Source of the DNA: CAZUCE01 sp964619265
GTDB taxonomy: Bacteria > Planctomycetota > UBA1135 > GCA-002686595
Assembly: GCA_964619265.1 (NCBI GenBank)
Contig: CAZUCE010000014.1
Coordinates: forward strand, 1 to 64,000
Length of the DNA: 64,000 nt
Reading direction: 5' to 3'
Part shown: positions 16,765 to 26,056 of the stretch, in pieces
How the letters are laid out: every line of letters starts with the position of its first letter
Numbering within the stretch: the first letter of the stretch is position 1
Program-made: the position numbers and the translations under genes
The notes under the pieces: generated by a model
Seen by the model: the letters and a program-made list of their open reading frames with translations, nothing else
The model's database searches: none
Told to the model about the DNA's origin: nothing

Positions 16765-17811
16765 ATGTCCGATCCCTCCGCACAAGTCTCCCCGTCTTCC
16801 GGTTCCGAGTCGTCCAGGTCCACAGCCGCTGGGCCCGGCCCTTTGGGGCCCGAAACCCCGGTGCCTGAGTTCTCCGTGGTCGTTCCGATCTATCGCAACG
16901 AAGGCACGCTGGTCGAGCTGTTGGATCGACTGGACCAGGTCCTGGCTGCTGAATCCCGCGAGTACGTGTTCGTGGTCGACGGCTCGCCGGACGGGTCTCT
17001 CGAACTGTTGAAACGCGAGAGCGAGCGCCGGCCCGAGCTGCGCGTGATCGAGCTGGCCCGCAACTTCGGTCAGCACGCCGCCCTGTGCGCCGGCTTCGAG
17101 CAGGCGCGCGGCCGCTGCGCCCTGGTCCTCGACGGCGACCTACAGCAGCGGCCCGAAGACCTGCCGGCCTTCTTGGCCGCCTGGCGCGAAGGTGCCGACT
17201 TTGTGAGCGGTTGGCGAACTGCGCGCGCGGATCCGTTCCTGCGGCGCCTTTCGAGCCGCGGCTTCAACGAATTGGTGCGGCGGGTCACCGGCGTGCAGCT
17301 GCATGACTGGGGCTGCCCGCTGGCCGCGATCGACCGTTCGGTGTTCGAACGCATCGCCCCCAGCGGAGAGCAGCGCCGGTTTCTCAAACCGCTGGTCGCC
17401 AAGCTTTCGCGCCGTCCCACCGAAGTACGCGTGGAGGGCTACGAGCGCGATGGCAAGAGCAGCTATTCCCCGCTCGCGCTGGTCGGGCTGACGCTCGACT
17501 TCGTCGTCTCCTTCTCCAATCGCCCGTTTCTCAAGCTGATCGGCGTCGGCGCCGCGGGCTTCTCGGTGGGGTTGTTCCTCGGCGTCACCTACGTGGTGCT
17601 GCGCATCCTGGGGATCCTGCCCGAGGAACCCCGGATCCTGGCGGCCGTCGTTTTGCTGGTCCTGCTCGGCGTTCAGGTGCTGATCCTCGGTGCGCTGGGG
17701 GAGTTCACCCATCGCATCTATCGCCTGGTTCAGGGCGCGCCGTTCTTTCAAATCGCCGAAGAACATTCGGCGGCTGCACGCGAGGCCCAGGCCTTCGCGT
17801 CCAGTTCCTAG
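16765..17811 (+). CDS. GT2 polyprenyl-phosphate glycosyltransferase (GtrB/ArnC-like)
   Basis: 348 residues. The catalytic GT-A domain shows SVVVPIYRNEGTL, FVVDGSPDGS and the DXD motif in LVLDGDLQQRPEDL. Two long hydrophobic segments at the C-terminus (about residues 255-280 and 290-315) anchor it in the membrane, as in undecaprenyl-phosphate sugar transferases such as GtrB and ArnC. Such enzymes load a sugar onto a lipid carrier for GT-C transferases, and a GT-C gene follows 20 bp downstream, so the two probably act in sequence to decorate an exported acceptor. The sugar is unknown. Confidence 0.88.
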   Translation: MSDPSAQVSPSSGSESSRSTAAGPGPLGPETPVPEFSVVVPIYRNEGTLVELLDRLDQVLAAESREYVFVVDGSPDGSLELLKRESERRPELRVIELARNFGQHAALCAGFEQARGRCALVLDGDLQQRPEDLPAFLAAWREGADFVSGWRTARADPFLRRLSSRGFNELVRRVTGVQLHDWGCPLAAIDRSVFERIAPSGEQRRFLKPLVAKLSRRPTEVRVEGYERDGKSSYSPLALVGLTLDFVVSFSNRPFLKLIGVGAAGFSVGLFLGVTYVVLRILGILPEEPRILAAVVLLVLLGVQVLILGALGEFTHRIYRLVQGAPFFQIAEEHSAAAREAQAFASSS

Positions 17812-17831
17812 GGGTTTTCGGGGCCATCGAT

Positions 17832-20081
17832 TTGGAGTTCAGCGCACCGACCGCCGGCCCGTCCCGGCCTACCGCTTCCGCCCGGGATCTGTGGCTTGCG
17901 GGCCTGCTGGCCTTGGCCGCGTGCCTACCGTTCCTCGGCAAGGCAGTTCACCAGGACGATTGGGCCTATCTCGCGGTAGCTCAACTCTTGCTGGATCATG
18001 GGGACGAGGTCATGGAGCAAACCACGACCTACCTCGGTGAGCGCGGGCACAAGGCCGGCGATGGCATGCTGCACGGTCCGGTTTGGATCGCTGCGATGGC
18101 CTTCGCCCAAGCTCCGATTTTCGGAGCGGCCAAGCTGCTTGTGGCTCACCTCCTCTCGGCCGGATTTCTGTCGCTCCTGGCGGTTTCCATGGCGAGCCTG
18201 GCGGGCCGGATCGGCGCGCGCCCGCTGCCGACCGCCCTGGCCGGGGCCTTGGGTCCGGTGACGTATGTGCTCAGCACCGGCTTGATGACCGACCTGCCGA
18301 TGGTGGCGCTGTTCACAGCTTCTGTGGCGCTTGCCTTGCGCGGAGTGGAAAGGGACCGGCTGCCCTCGCTGATCGGAGCCGGAGTTCTCGCGGCGCTAGC
18401 CGGAGCGACGCGTTATCACGGCGTGGCCGCGATTCCGCTGTTGCTCGTGCTGCCGCTGTTTCTGCGACCGGTTCGCGCGCGCTACTTCCTCCCTGGGTTC
18501 GTGGGCTTGTTCGGGTTTGCTGGGCTGCTCACCTGCCTGCTGACCGTGACGGGGCGCTGGGACATCTTTCGGGCGACGGGACAGATGGCGGCGATCGAGA
18601 TCGACCGAACCCAGTGTTTGCTCGCGACCGTGTGCGCGATCGGAGGAGCGTTGATCGGTTACGTGCCCGGCATCTTGATTGCAGCGCCGCGAATCGGACG
18701 CGCCCTGCTTGCTCGACGGGTTGTTGCGACCATGGCGCTGGCGGGTGCCGGCTTGGGGCTCTACTCCGCTTGGCTCGCGCCGCAAGTGGCGCGGTTGACT
18801 CCGCCGGGCGCGAACCTGTGGCTCCAGTGGGCGCTGTTCGCCCTGGGAGGGGTGGCCCTGGGTCTTGGGTTGGTGCCGTTCCTTCCGTTTGGCCGGCGTG
18901 GGGAGTCTTCGAAATTTCAGGTCCGGCCCGGTCTCCTGGCGTGGCTGTGTCTGTGGTTCGGCGGCTTTGCCATCGCGGCCTGGCTGACCGTTCCGTTCGG
19001 CTCGGTGCGCTACGTACTCCCCGTGGTTCCGGGTTTGCTCCTGCTGGCGGGGTGGTTGGCGACGAACCTGCTGAGCGCGCGTCTGCACGCCCTGTGCGCT
19101 GGCGTATCGGTGGCATTCGGTTTGGCGGCGGCGACGGCCGATTATCGGTCGGCGGCTGTTTACCCGGAGCTGGCCCGGTTCGTCTCTGAGCGCGAAGCGA
19201 GCGACTGGGAGTCCGGCGAAACCTGGATCTGGGGCGAGATCGACTTTCGCTGGTATCTGGAGCGCGACGTGGGACTGCGGATCTTGGCCGGCGACAGCAC
19301 CGAACCACAGCCTGGGGATCGCATCCTCAAGTCGATGATGGTCGCGACCGCCTCGCCGAACGACGGAACCAGCGGCGGCTATCGGCTGCATCCCGAGCTG
19401 ATTCGCCGCATGCAATCTGGACTCCAGCGCGAGTACAACGACCCGTTCCCCGTGCGCATTCACTCGAGCTGGGCCGGCGCAGGCTTCTACGGGGCCCAGG
19501 CGGGCTTCCTGCCGTTTTCGTTCACGACCGCAACGCGCGACATTCTTCAGGTCTGGGACGTGGTGGGAGGCAACCCGTTCTTCGCGAATTTCGAACTGGC
19601 CCGCCGCGAGACCTTCACCGAGCCCCAGGTGGCTGGGGGGAACCTGCGCGTGCAACGCTTCCTCGCGCATCCGGAGCAAGCCCAACATCTGGCGCTGTCC
19701 TTGACGTTCCCCGGTCGCGTGACCTACGACGAAGTACCGATCCCCAGCGACGCGGAGCTGAGCTTCGAGCTGGCCGAGCACAGCCGGGTGTGGAGCTTTG
19801 AGGAGCCAGGTCCGCCGGTGATGGCGCGCGTGCGCATCGATGGGGAGCCGGTCTTTGAGCAACGTTCCGACGCGCGCCGCGAGGAGAGTCAGCGCGGCTG
19901 GCAGTCGATTCGTGTCGACCTGTCGCGGTTCGCCGGGCAAACCGTTTCGCTAGCCTTTGAGGCCGAGGCGCTGCCGCTGGTGGAGCCAATGCCCGAGAGC
20001 TTGGAGCCCGCGCTCGCCGAGCGACTCCAAAAGTACGTGCTGCTCGGCTTCGGCGAACCTCGCCTGGAGAGCTCGCCGTGA
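17832..20081 (+). CDS. GT-C/PMT_2-like membrane glycosyltransferase with C-terminal soluble domain
   Basis: 749 residues. The first ~430 residues contain about ten membrane helices, with the HQDDWAYL Asp pair after the first one, as in PMT_2/ArnT-like GT-C enzymes that use polyprenyl-phosphate sugars. A long hydrophilic C-terminal part (~300 residues), rich in beta-like segments, should be extracytoplasmic. The start appears to be TTG at 17832, 20 bp after the GT2 stop; the next in-frame ATG would remove the catalytic loop. Its stop overlaps the GTG of the next gene by 4 bp (GTGA). Acceptor unknown. Confidence 0.8.
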   Translation: MEFSAPTAGPSRPTASARDLWLAGLLALAACLPFLGKAVHQDDWAYLAVAQLLLDHGDEVMEQTTTYLGERGHKAGDGMLHGPVWIAAMAFAQAPIFGAAKLLVAHLLSAGFLSLLAVSMASLAGRIGARPLPTALAGALGPVTYVLSTGLMTDLPMVALFTASVALALRGVERDRLPSLIGAGVLAALAGATRYHGVAAIPLLLVLPLFLRPVRARYFLPGFVGLFGFAGLLTCLLTVTGRWDIFRATGQMAAIEIDRTQCLLATVCAIGGALIGYVPGILIAAPRIGRALLARRVVATMALAGAGLGLYSAWLAPQVARLTPPGANLWLQWALFALGGVALGLGLVPFLPFGRRGESSKFQVRPGLLAWLCLWFGGFAIAAWLTVPFGSVRYVLPVVPGLLLLAGWLATNLLSARLHALCAGVSVAFGLAAATADYRSAAVYPELARFVSEREASDWESGETWIWGEIDFRWYLERDVGLRILAGDSTEPQPGDRILKSMMVATASPNDGTSGGYRLHPELIRRMQSGLQREYNDPFPVRIHSSWAGAGFYGAQAGFLPFSFTTATRDILQVWDVVGGNPFFANFELARRETFTEPQVAGGNLRVQRFLAHPEQAQHLALSLTFPGRVTYDEVPIPSDAELSFELAEHSRVWSFEEPGPPVMARVRIDGEPVFEQRSDARREESQRGWQSIRVDLSRFAGQTVSLAFEAEALPLVEPMPESLEPALAERLQKYVLLGFGEPRLESSP

Positions 20082-21445
20082 AGCCCTGGACGCTTTGGGC
20101 CGGCACCTGTCTTTGCCTGGCCTCTTGCTCGAAGGCCCCGGACGGTTTGGACCTGGTGCTGGTCGGCATCGACACCCTGCGCGCGGATCACCTGTCGCTG
20201 TACGGCTACGAGCGCGAGACTTCGCCTCACCTGGATGCCTTTGCGTCCGGCGGTTCGGTGTTCGAGCGGGCTTACTCCGGCTCGTCCTGGACGCTGCCGT
20301 CGATGGCGATGTTGTGGACCGGCCGCACCCGTTCGGACAACGGCGGCGAGCTGACCGGGGAGCCGGCCGGGCTCGCGGAACGCTTGTCCTACGAGGGCTA
20401 CGAGACCTGCGGTCTGATTTCCAACGGCCTCCTGCATCCTGACAAGGGGTGGGACCGGGGCTTCGACGAGTTCGACGTGTACGTACCGGACGGGCGCACC
20501 CGCGCCAACGGCTGGCCGGCGGCCGAGGTTGTGCGGCGCGGTGTGTCGTGGCTCGATCGAGCCGATCAGAGCGCGCCGCGTTTCCTGTTCATGTTCCTAT
20601 TCGATCCCCACGACCCCTATCGGCCGCGCCAGGAGGACCGCTTCGAACCCCTGGACGTGGACGCGCGCTTCGAGGCCTTCGAGCAAGCGCTGCCGGCGGA
20701 TCGCCGGGCCCTGTTTTCGCGCGAAATCTACGCCGGCATCGAGCGCCGAATCGCTCTGTACGACGCGGAAATTTCCGAAGCCGACTCGGCTTTGGGAGGC
20801 TTCTTCCGATACTTGGATTCCGCGGGGCGCACGGAACGCACGGTCTTTGGGTTCTTCTCCGATCACGGGGAAGGCCTGTGGCAGCGCGCCAAGCTGCGCG
20901 GCGAGAACGACAAGCAGTTCGCGTACTTCCCCGAGCTGTACTTCGACCACGGCGTGATGCTCTACGAGGAACAGGTCCGTGTTCCGCTCGTGCTGCGCGG
21001 CCCGGGGGTTCCCGCCGGTCAACGGGTGAGCACGCCGGTGGCGACGATCGACCTGGTTCCGACGTTGATGGAGCTTTTGGACTTGGATCGAGTCGGCGAG
21101 CTCTCGGGGCTCAGTCTCCTGGATCGTCCGGCGCTGGAAAATCGGGAGGAGCTGGTGGCCTTTACCTCCCGCGGCGCTTCGGTGTTGATGGACGGGCGCT
21201 ATCGCCTGCACGTGCCGCGCGCCTACCGCGCCGAAAAATTTGGCGCCGTCGCGGAGCTCTATGACCTGGCCAGCGATCCCCTCGAGTTGAGCCCCATCGA
21301 GAACCCGGAGGTCCTCGCCCGGGGCCTTCGGCGCCTGGAAGGTTGGCGCTTGAGCGAGGCCGAAGGATCCACCCAAGCGATGGATCCAGCCGAGCGTGCC
21401 CGTCTGCAGGCTTTGGGTTACGTGGGCGGGGAAGCCGATCGATGA
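20078..21445 (+). CDS. Sulfatase-fold (alkaline phosphatase superfamily) lipoprotein
   Basis: 455 residues, GTG start coupled to the preceding stop. The signal peptide ends in lipobox LASC (C17). GIDTLRADHLSLYGY gives the first metal ligands; the nucleophile is Thr72 in SWTLPSMAMLWTGR instead of the Cys/Ser of formylglycine sulfatases; FFSDHGEGL completes the metal site. A Thr nucleophile is found in phosphatases and phosphotransferases of this superfamily, so hydrolysis or transfer of a phosphoester on an envelope glycan fits the neighbourhood of two glycosyltransferases. It differs from the 824-2203 protein by keeping the intact DTLRAD motif. Its stop overlaps the next ATG by 4 bp. Confidence 0.86.
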   Translation: MKPWTLWAGTCLCLASCSKAPDGLDLVLVGIDTLRADHLSLYGYERETSPHLDAFASGGSVFERAYSGSSWTLPSMAMLWTGRTRSDNGGELTGEPAGLAERLSYEGYETCGLISNGLLHPDKGWDRGFDEFDVYVPDGRTRANGWPAAEVVRRGVSWLDRADQSAPRFLFMFLFDPHDPYRPRQEDRFEPLDVDARFEAFEQALPADRRALFSREIYAGIERRIALYDAEISEADSALGGFFRYLDSAGRTERTVFGFFSDHGEGLWQRAKLRGENDKQFAYFPELYFDHGVMLYEEQVRVPLVLRGPGVPAGQRVSTPVATIDLVPTLMELLDLDRVGELSGLSLLDRPALENREELVAFTSRGASVLMDGRYRLHVPRAYRAEKFGAVAELYDLASDPLELSPIENPEVLARGLRRLEGWRLSEAEGSTQAMDPAERARLQALGYVGGEADR

Positions 21446-22332
21446 AGCGCGATGCGGGCCTCGAGCCCCGGCGCTACTCGGACGCTCGCCTCAAGTTGTT
21501 TCGCCTGTGCGAAGAGGCGGCCCGGCGGCTTGGGGGGCGGTCTTTCTATCGCCGTAGGTTCCTGTCGCGCGGCAGGTTGCGGGTTCGGCAGGAGATCATC
21601 CAAGTTCCACGTTGGAGCCCGGAGACGCCGCGGCTTCGCCTGGTCCAGCTCTCCGACCTGCACGCGGGACCGTTTCTGGCCGAAGGGGACTTGGAAGAAG
21701 TCTGCGAAGTTGCGCGGGAGCTTGGCCCGGACCTGTATGTGCTGACCGGAGACTTGATCTCAGAACGCACCGAAGAGGCTTTTGCGTTAATTCGTGACTT
21801 GGCCCGGTTGCGGGCTCCCTTGGGATCGTTCGCGGTTTTTGGCAATCACGACTACCGCGGGAGGCGCGAGGGCGAAATCGCCGGGCGCCTTGAGCGCGAG
21901 GCGGGCTGGCGGTTCCTGCGCAACGAGGGTCATCGGTTTGAGCACCACGGGGAGCCCGTGCACTTGACCGGATTGGAAGATCTGGAGGAGGCGAGGCGCG
22001 TGGATCCGGAGGGGGCGCGGTCGGGACTCGAGTCCACCGATACGGAAATTCTGCTGGTTCACAACCCGGGGTTTTCCGGCGAGCTTCTGGAAGCCAACAC
22101 GCAGCTGGTGCTGTCGGGACACAGCCACGGGCACCAAGTCGACCTGCCCTTCGTGCGGCGCTTCGCACCCCGTCACCCCGGCGATCGGGTGGAGCGGGGG
22201 GACACGGTCTGCATCACGAGCCGCGGGCTGGGTGCGCTGGGATTGCCCCTGCGCATCGCATCGCCGGCGGAGTTGGTGTGCATCGATTTGATCCCCGCGG
22301 GCAGCGCGGGCCGGTCCAAGCCGTCCCTGTGA
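21442..22332 (+). CDS. Calcineurin-like metallophosphoesterase
   Basis: 296 residues with the full set of metallophosphoesterase motifs: SDLHAG (D72/H74), LTGDLIS, FGNHDYRG, VHNPG and GHSHGHQ. The layout resembles the YaeI/YkuE group, several members of which act on lipid-linked phosphates at the membrane. A basic N-terminal 50 residues precedes the domain and no signal peptide is evident. The start ATG overlaps the lipoprotein stop (ATGA) and the stop overlaps the next GTG (GTGA), so the gene lies inside a tightly coupled translational unit. Confidence 0.88.
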   Translation: MKRDAGLEPRRYSDARLKLFRLCEEAARRLGGRSFYRRRFLSRGRLRVRQEIIQVPRWSPETPRLRLVQLSDLHAGPFLAEGDLEEVCEVARELGPDLYVLTGDLISERTEEAFALIRDLARLRAPLGSFAVFGNHDYRGRREGEIAGRLEREAGWRFLRNEGHRFEHHGEPVHLTGLEDLEEARRVDPEGARSGLESTDTEILLVHNPGFSGELLEANTQLVLSGHSHGHQVDLPFVRRFAPRHPGDRVERGDTVCITSRGLGALGLPLRIASPAELVCIDLIPAGSAGRSKPSL

Positions 22333-23249
22333 AAACCCGGCTCGTCGCCCATCAAGGAGTAGTCTATTTGGCCCACGTCGCCGGCAGAGGGCGCGTGGAC
22401 CTGTTCGATCTCGGCGGGCGCAAGCTCGAGGGCGGCTTCGAATTCGATCCCGCCGGAGATGCGGCGGGCAGCCCAGCGCGGATCGAGCTGGCGGGGCTCG
22501 GCGTCGACGACGATCGACGGCTGTGGATCGCCGACGGTGCGGCGCGCAGCGTGCGCGGCTTCACGGTCTTCGGGCGCGAAGGCCTGCGGCTCGGTGCACC
22601 GGAAGCTCATCGCGCGAGCGGCGCGAGCGATCCCGATGTCCGGGGCGTGATCGGCTCGCCGTCGGCCATCGCCGCGAGCGGCCACGACGAAGATCTGCGG
22701 CTCCTGGTGGGTTCGGCCGGGCGGCGCCGGCACGGGCTGCACCTGTTCACGACCGGCGGACGGTTGGTGCGATCCCTGCGGCCGCGCGGGGAGAGTCACG
22801 GACGCTTCGCGGGGGTTTCCGCGGTGGCGATCGGCGGGCCGCGGCTGTTTGCGGCAGAACATCGAGCCGCGCGCGTGCAGGTGTTCGAGGGAACCGACCA
22901 TTGGTTCGACGTGCAGCCGCGCGCTCTGTGTGGCACACCGGTCCGGGTGGTGGCCCTCGACACGGATTCGGGGAGGGAGCTTTTGCTGGCAACCGTCGGC
23001 GCGGCCGACGGCAGCGGGGGGGAAGTCTTGTGGGTCGAGGAGGGGCGTTGGGATCGACCGCACCGGATCGCGGCGCCCGGGACGGGTCCCGGTCAGGTGG
23101 ACGAGCCCGTGGCGGTGGCGCTAGCCCGCGACGAGGACCGCGGTGAGCCGCTGGCGGTCGTGGCGGATCGGTCCGGGACGCGCCTCCAGCTGTTTGCCCT
23201 GGACGGGACCTGTTTCGGGGAATTCACCGGGATGGGCGAACTCCCCTAG
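22329..23249 (+). CDS. NHL-type beta-propeller protein
   Basis: 306 residues, GTG start overlapping the phosphoesterase stop. The sequence is built from about six units with a VDLFDLGGRKL or GLHLFTTGGRLVRSL pattern and short acidic turns, as in NHL or six-bladed propellers. No signal peptide or catalytic motif is visible. Propellers of this kind bind ligands or proteins. The coupling to the phosphoesterase suggests it works with that enzyme or with the glycosyltransferases upstream; this is inference. An 89-bp gap separates it from the next gene. Confidence 0.65.
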   Translation: MKTRLVAHQGVVYLAHVAGRGRVDLFDLGGRKLEGGFEFDPAGDAAGSPARIELAGLGVDDDRRLWIADGAARSVRGFTVFGREGLRLGAPEAHRASGASDPDVRGVIGSPSAIAASGHDEDLRLLVGSAGRRRHGLHLFTTGGRLVRSLRPRGESHGRFAGVSAVAIGGPRLFAAEHRAARVQVFEGTDHWFDVQPRALCGTPVRVVALDTDSGRELLLATVGAADGSGGEVLWVEEGRWDRPHRIAAPGTGPGQVDEPVAVALARDEDRGEPLAVVADRSGTRLQLFALDGTCFGEFTGMGELP

Positions 23250-23338
23250 CCCGAGCTAGAAGGACGCAGGGGTCACCTGCGGGTCACAAGCTGCGTTCCC
23301 GGGATTCACGCCGGAGCCTGCCATGCGAAGCTCTCCCC

Positions 23339-25867
23339 ATGCGACTCTCGATCGTACTGGGGGCGGCCGCTGCCTTGGGCGCTTTGGTGCTCGGCTGGCT
23401 GTGGTTCAGCGGAACGAGCCGTCCCGTGGAGCCGGCTTCGCGCGGGGAGCGAACCGAACGCGCCCTGGTTGAGCTCGCGGAGGCCGGCCGCTTCGAGTCG
23501 AACTCAGAAACTGCCGGGCCCGCTCGAGGGGGGGGATCGGCTCCGGAGCTCGTTCCGGCCCAAAGGACGGTCGCGGCACCGGCGGGGGAAGCTGCGCTGC
23601 ACGCACCGGCGGAGGCGAGCCAAGCAAGCGCGCGCGAGAAGCTCGCTACGCTCGAACCCATCGCGGTCACGGTGCGCGTTATCGACAAGAGCACGGGGCG
23701 TCCGCTGGAGGGCGCGGTGGTGGAGCTGGCTTCGAAGCTGCTCGAACATCGGGCCCAAACCGACGACAACGGCCAAGTGGAACTCGAGTGGCGCGCCGGT
23801 CATCGGGGCGACCTCGAGGTGCGTCACGAGGAATTTGTCCTTGTGCGCCGGCCGCGGGTCGTGCCCGGATCAACGGACAGCAGCCGGCGGTTTGGCGTCC
23901 AGCTCGAGCGAGCCGCAACGCTGGTTCTGCGGCCCGAGGGGCGCGGCGGTCCGGACGAGTTCGCGGAGTTTCGGTGGCTGGCGTGGCGCTGCGACCAGGA
24001 GGACCCGGGGCGGTGGAAACCGCTTTCGGGTCGAGTGACGACCCACGGCGGAGACCTGCATATCGAGGGCCTGACGGCAGGCGAGATTGCGGTGGCAGCT
24101 CGCACGGCCGATTCGCTGGCCTTGCTCGAGCGGGGGATTCAGCTTCGAGCTGGTTCTGAAACCGTGCAGGTGCTGCGGTTGCAGCCGCTGCACACCGTGA
24201 GCGGCGTGGTGCAACGCCTGGACCTGGCGAAAACCGCCGTGTTCGGCGCGCGGGTCTCACGGGATTTGGAGCCGGGGCCCATGCCGCGCGGCTACGGCGC
24301 CTGGCTCCAGACCGTGGCGATCACGGGCAAGGACGGACGCTTCGAGTTGCCCGGGGTTCCGAGTGGATCCCACGAGCTGCGGGCCAGGGGGCCCCTTGGA
24401 AGTACGGCGTCCTCCCGCTGCTTGGTGCGGGACGGAAGCGCTTCCAGCGAAGTGACCCTCACTCTGCCCGCCCTGGCCGAGGTCTTCGGTCGCGTGGTGG
24501 GGCCGCAGGGGGCGCCAAAGGCCGGCGCCAAGGTGACTCTGCGGACGACCGGGCGAGGGGGAACGCGCCTAAGCCTAGAGGAGCACTCGAGCGCGGACGG
24601 GACGTTCCGGTTCGCTGGCTTGCCGGCCGCCACGGGGCTTGAAGTCTCGATCGAACGCCCAAAGGACGCCGCGGAGTTGGTGCAGCAGACCGGGCTCACG
24701 CTGGACGCTTTGGAGCCGGGTCACCAGCGCAACCTGGGCGACATCCGGTTGGCGCGGGGTGGATCCGTGGGCGGTGTTGTGCATAGCGATTCGGACACGC
24801 CCCTCGCAAACGCCAGGGTGGAGCTCTCCTCAGTGGGCGAGCCCGGAAGGGGAATCAGCGTGGACATGAGTCCGGTTCAGACCGGCGCCGAGGGGCGCTT
24901 CCTGTTCGAAGGCGTCCCCGCCGGAGAATTCCACCTAGATGTCTCGGCCAAGGGGCGTTCTCCGCTGCGTCACCGGGAAGGTCTGCTGGAGGGCGAGCAG
25001 CGAACCGATTTGGAGGTGTTCCTCGAACCGGTCTTTGAACTGCACGGCGGCGTGGTCGACGAGGCGGGCAACGCCGTGGCGCAGGCTCACATCGAATTGG
25101 TGGAGCAAAGTCCGCCAGGTTCGCGCCCGGCCATCGAGCGGTCGGTGGCGCTCAACGGCAAGGGGCTGTTCCGCTTGCGCAACCTCTTGGCGGGGACCTA
25201 CGAGCTCGCCCTGACCGGCGAGAACTGGCGGCTGTCCCCGGCCTCGGATCGGCGGGTGGTCCTGGGCGCAGACTTGGAGAGCGGAAAACTCGAGGTCCTA
25301 CTGGTCGCCATGCGGACGCTCCGTGAGCCGCGCGGTTCCCTGCGCGTCGAGGCCTTTGACGCGCGCAGCGGTGCAGCCCTCCTCGACCTCGACTGGCCGG
25401 GAGCCAAGGGGGGGGTCGCCCTGCGCGAGGGCGCGACCTTCCGGTGGACCGGCTTGCGTCCGGGCCTGCTGAAGGTGCGCTTGCAGGCCAAGGGCTACCT
25501 TCCGATCGAGCGTCCTTCCGTGCAGGTTTCGCCCGGAGCTGAGGTGGATCTTGGGAGGCTCGATTTCACGCCGGTGACGCGCTGGACTCTCGAATTGGTC
25601 GACGCGGCGGGGGAGGCGGCCGCGGGTTGGGACGCGAGCTTGATTCCTGACCCGCCGGCAGCCGGTGGCCCCGAATCGCCATACGGTCGCCCGATTTCCC
25701 GCCAGCGCTTGAAGGAGCGCAGCCCCGGTGTGTTTGTCTTCCCCTGGGGCCTGCGCGGTAGCTACCGCTTGCAGGCCAGCTCCTCGAAGGGCCTCCGGAT
25801 CGAACAGCGGATTCAAATCGACGGTTCCCCCGAGCAGCGCGCGGAAGTCACCGTGCCCGGTTCGTGA
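23339..25867 (+). CDS. Large envelope protein with carboxypeptidase-regulatory-like repeats
   Basis: 842 residues. A single N-terminal hydrophobic segment (about residues 4-24) acts as signal or anchor. The rest contains repeated beta-sandwich modules with the pattern GRFELPGVPSGSHELRARG, GTFRFAGLPA, GRFLFEGVPAGEFHLDVSAKG and GLFRLRNLLAGTYELALTG, typical of carboxypeptidase regulatory-like (CarboxypepD_reg/Cna-B-like) domains. It probably forms an extended rod outside the cytoplasmic membrane. It closes the plus-strand envelope block; the Ppx/GppA gene starts 189 bp later. Confidence 0.78.
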   Translation: MRLSIVLGAAAALGALVLGWLWFSGTSRPVEPASRGERTERALVELAEAGRFESNSETAGPARGGGSAPELVPAQRTVAAPAGEAALHAPAEASQASAREKLATLEPIAVTVRVIDKSTGRPLEGAVVELASKLLEHRAQTDDNGQVELEWRAGHRGDLEVRHEEFVLVRRPRVVPGSTDSSRRFGVQLERAATLVLRPEGRGGPDEFAEFRWLAWRCDQEDPGRWKPLSGRVTTHGGDLHIEGLTAGEIAVAARTADSLALLERGIQLRAGSETVQVLRLQPLHTVSGVVQRLDLAKTAVFGARVSRDLEPGPMPRGYGAWLQTVAITGKDGRFELPGVPSGSHELRARGPLGSTASSRCLVRDGSASSEVTLTLPALAEVFGRVVGPQGAPKAGAKVTLRTTGRGGTRLSLEEHSSADGTFRFAGLPAATGLEVSIERPKDAAELVQQTGLTLDALEPGHQRNLGDIRLARGGSVGGVVHSDSDTPLANARVELSSVGEPGRGISVDMSPVQTGAEGRFLFEGVPAGEFHLDVSAKGRSPLRHREGLLEGEQRTDLEVFLEPVFELHGGVVDEAGNAVAQAHIELVEQSPPGSRPAIERSVALNGKGLFRLRNLLAGTYELALTGENWRLSPASDRRVVLGADLESGKLEVLLVAMRTLREPRGSLRVEAFDARSGAALLDLDWPGAKGGVALREGATFRWTGLRPGLLKVRLQAKGYLPIERPSVQVSPGAEVDLGRLDFTPVTRWTLELVDAAGEAAAGWDASLIPDPPAAGGPESPYGRPISRQRLKERSPGVFVFPWGLRGSYRLQASSSKGLRIEQRIQIDGSPEQRAEVTVPGS

Positions 25868-26056
25868 AGGGCCCACCGCTTGAAGAGCCGACCGCGTGAA
25901 GAGCCCGTCTCGCAAAGGGCCCGCCGTGGGATGTCCTGCTTCCTTGGGGCCGCACCCCCGCGGACCGAGCTCTCGAAAGCTGGGGCGGCAGCAAGGAGCG
26001 GCGTAGACTCGCGGCGCCTCCGACCGACGCTTTCGGCCCGTGCACCCCAAGGTCCC

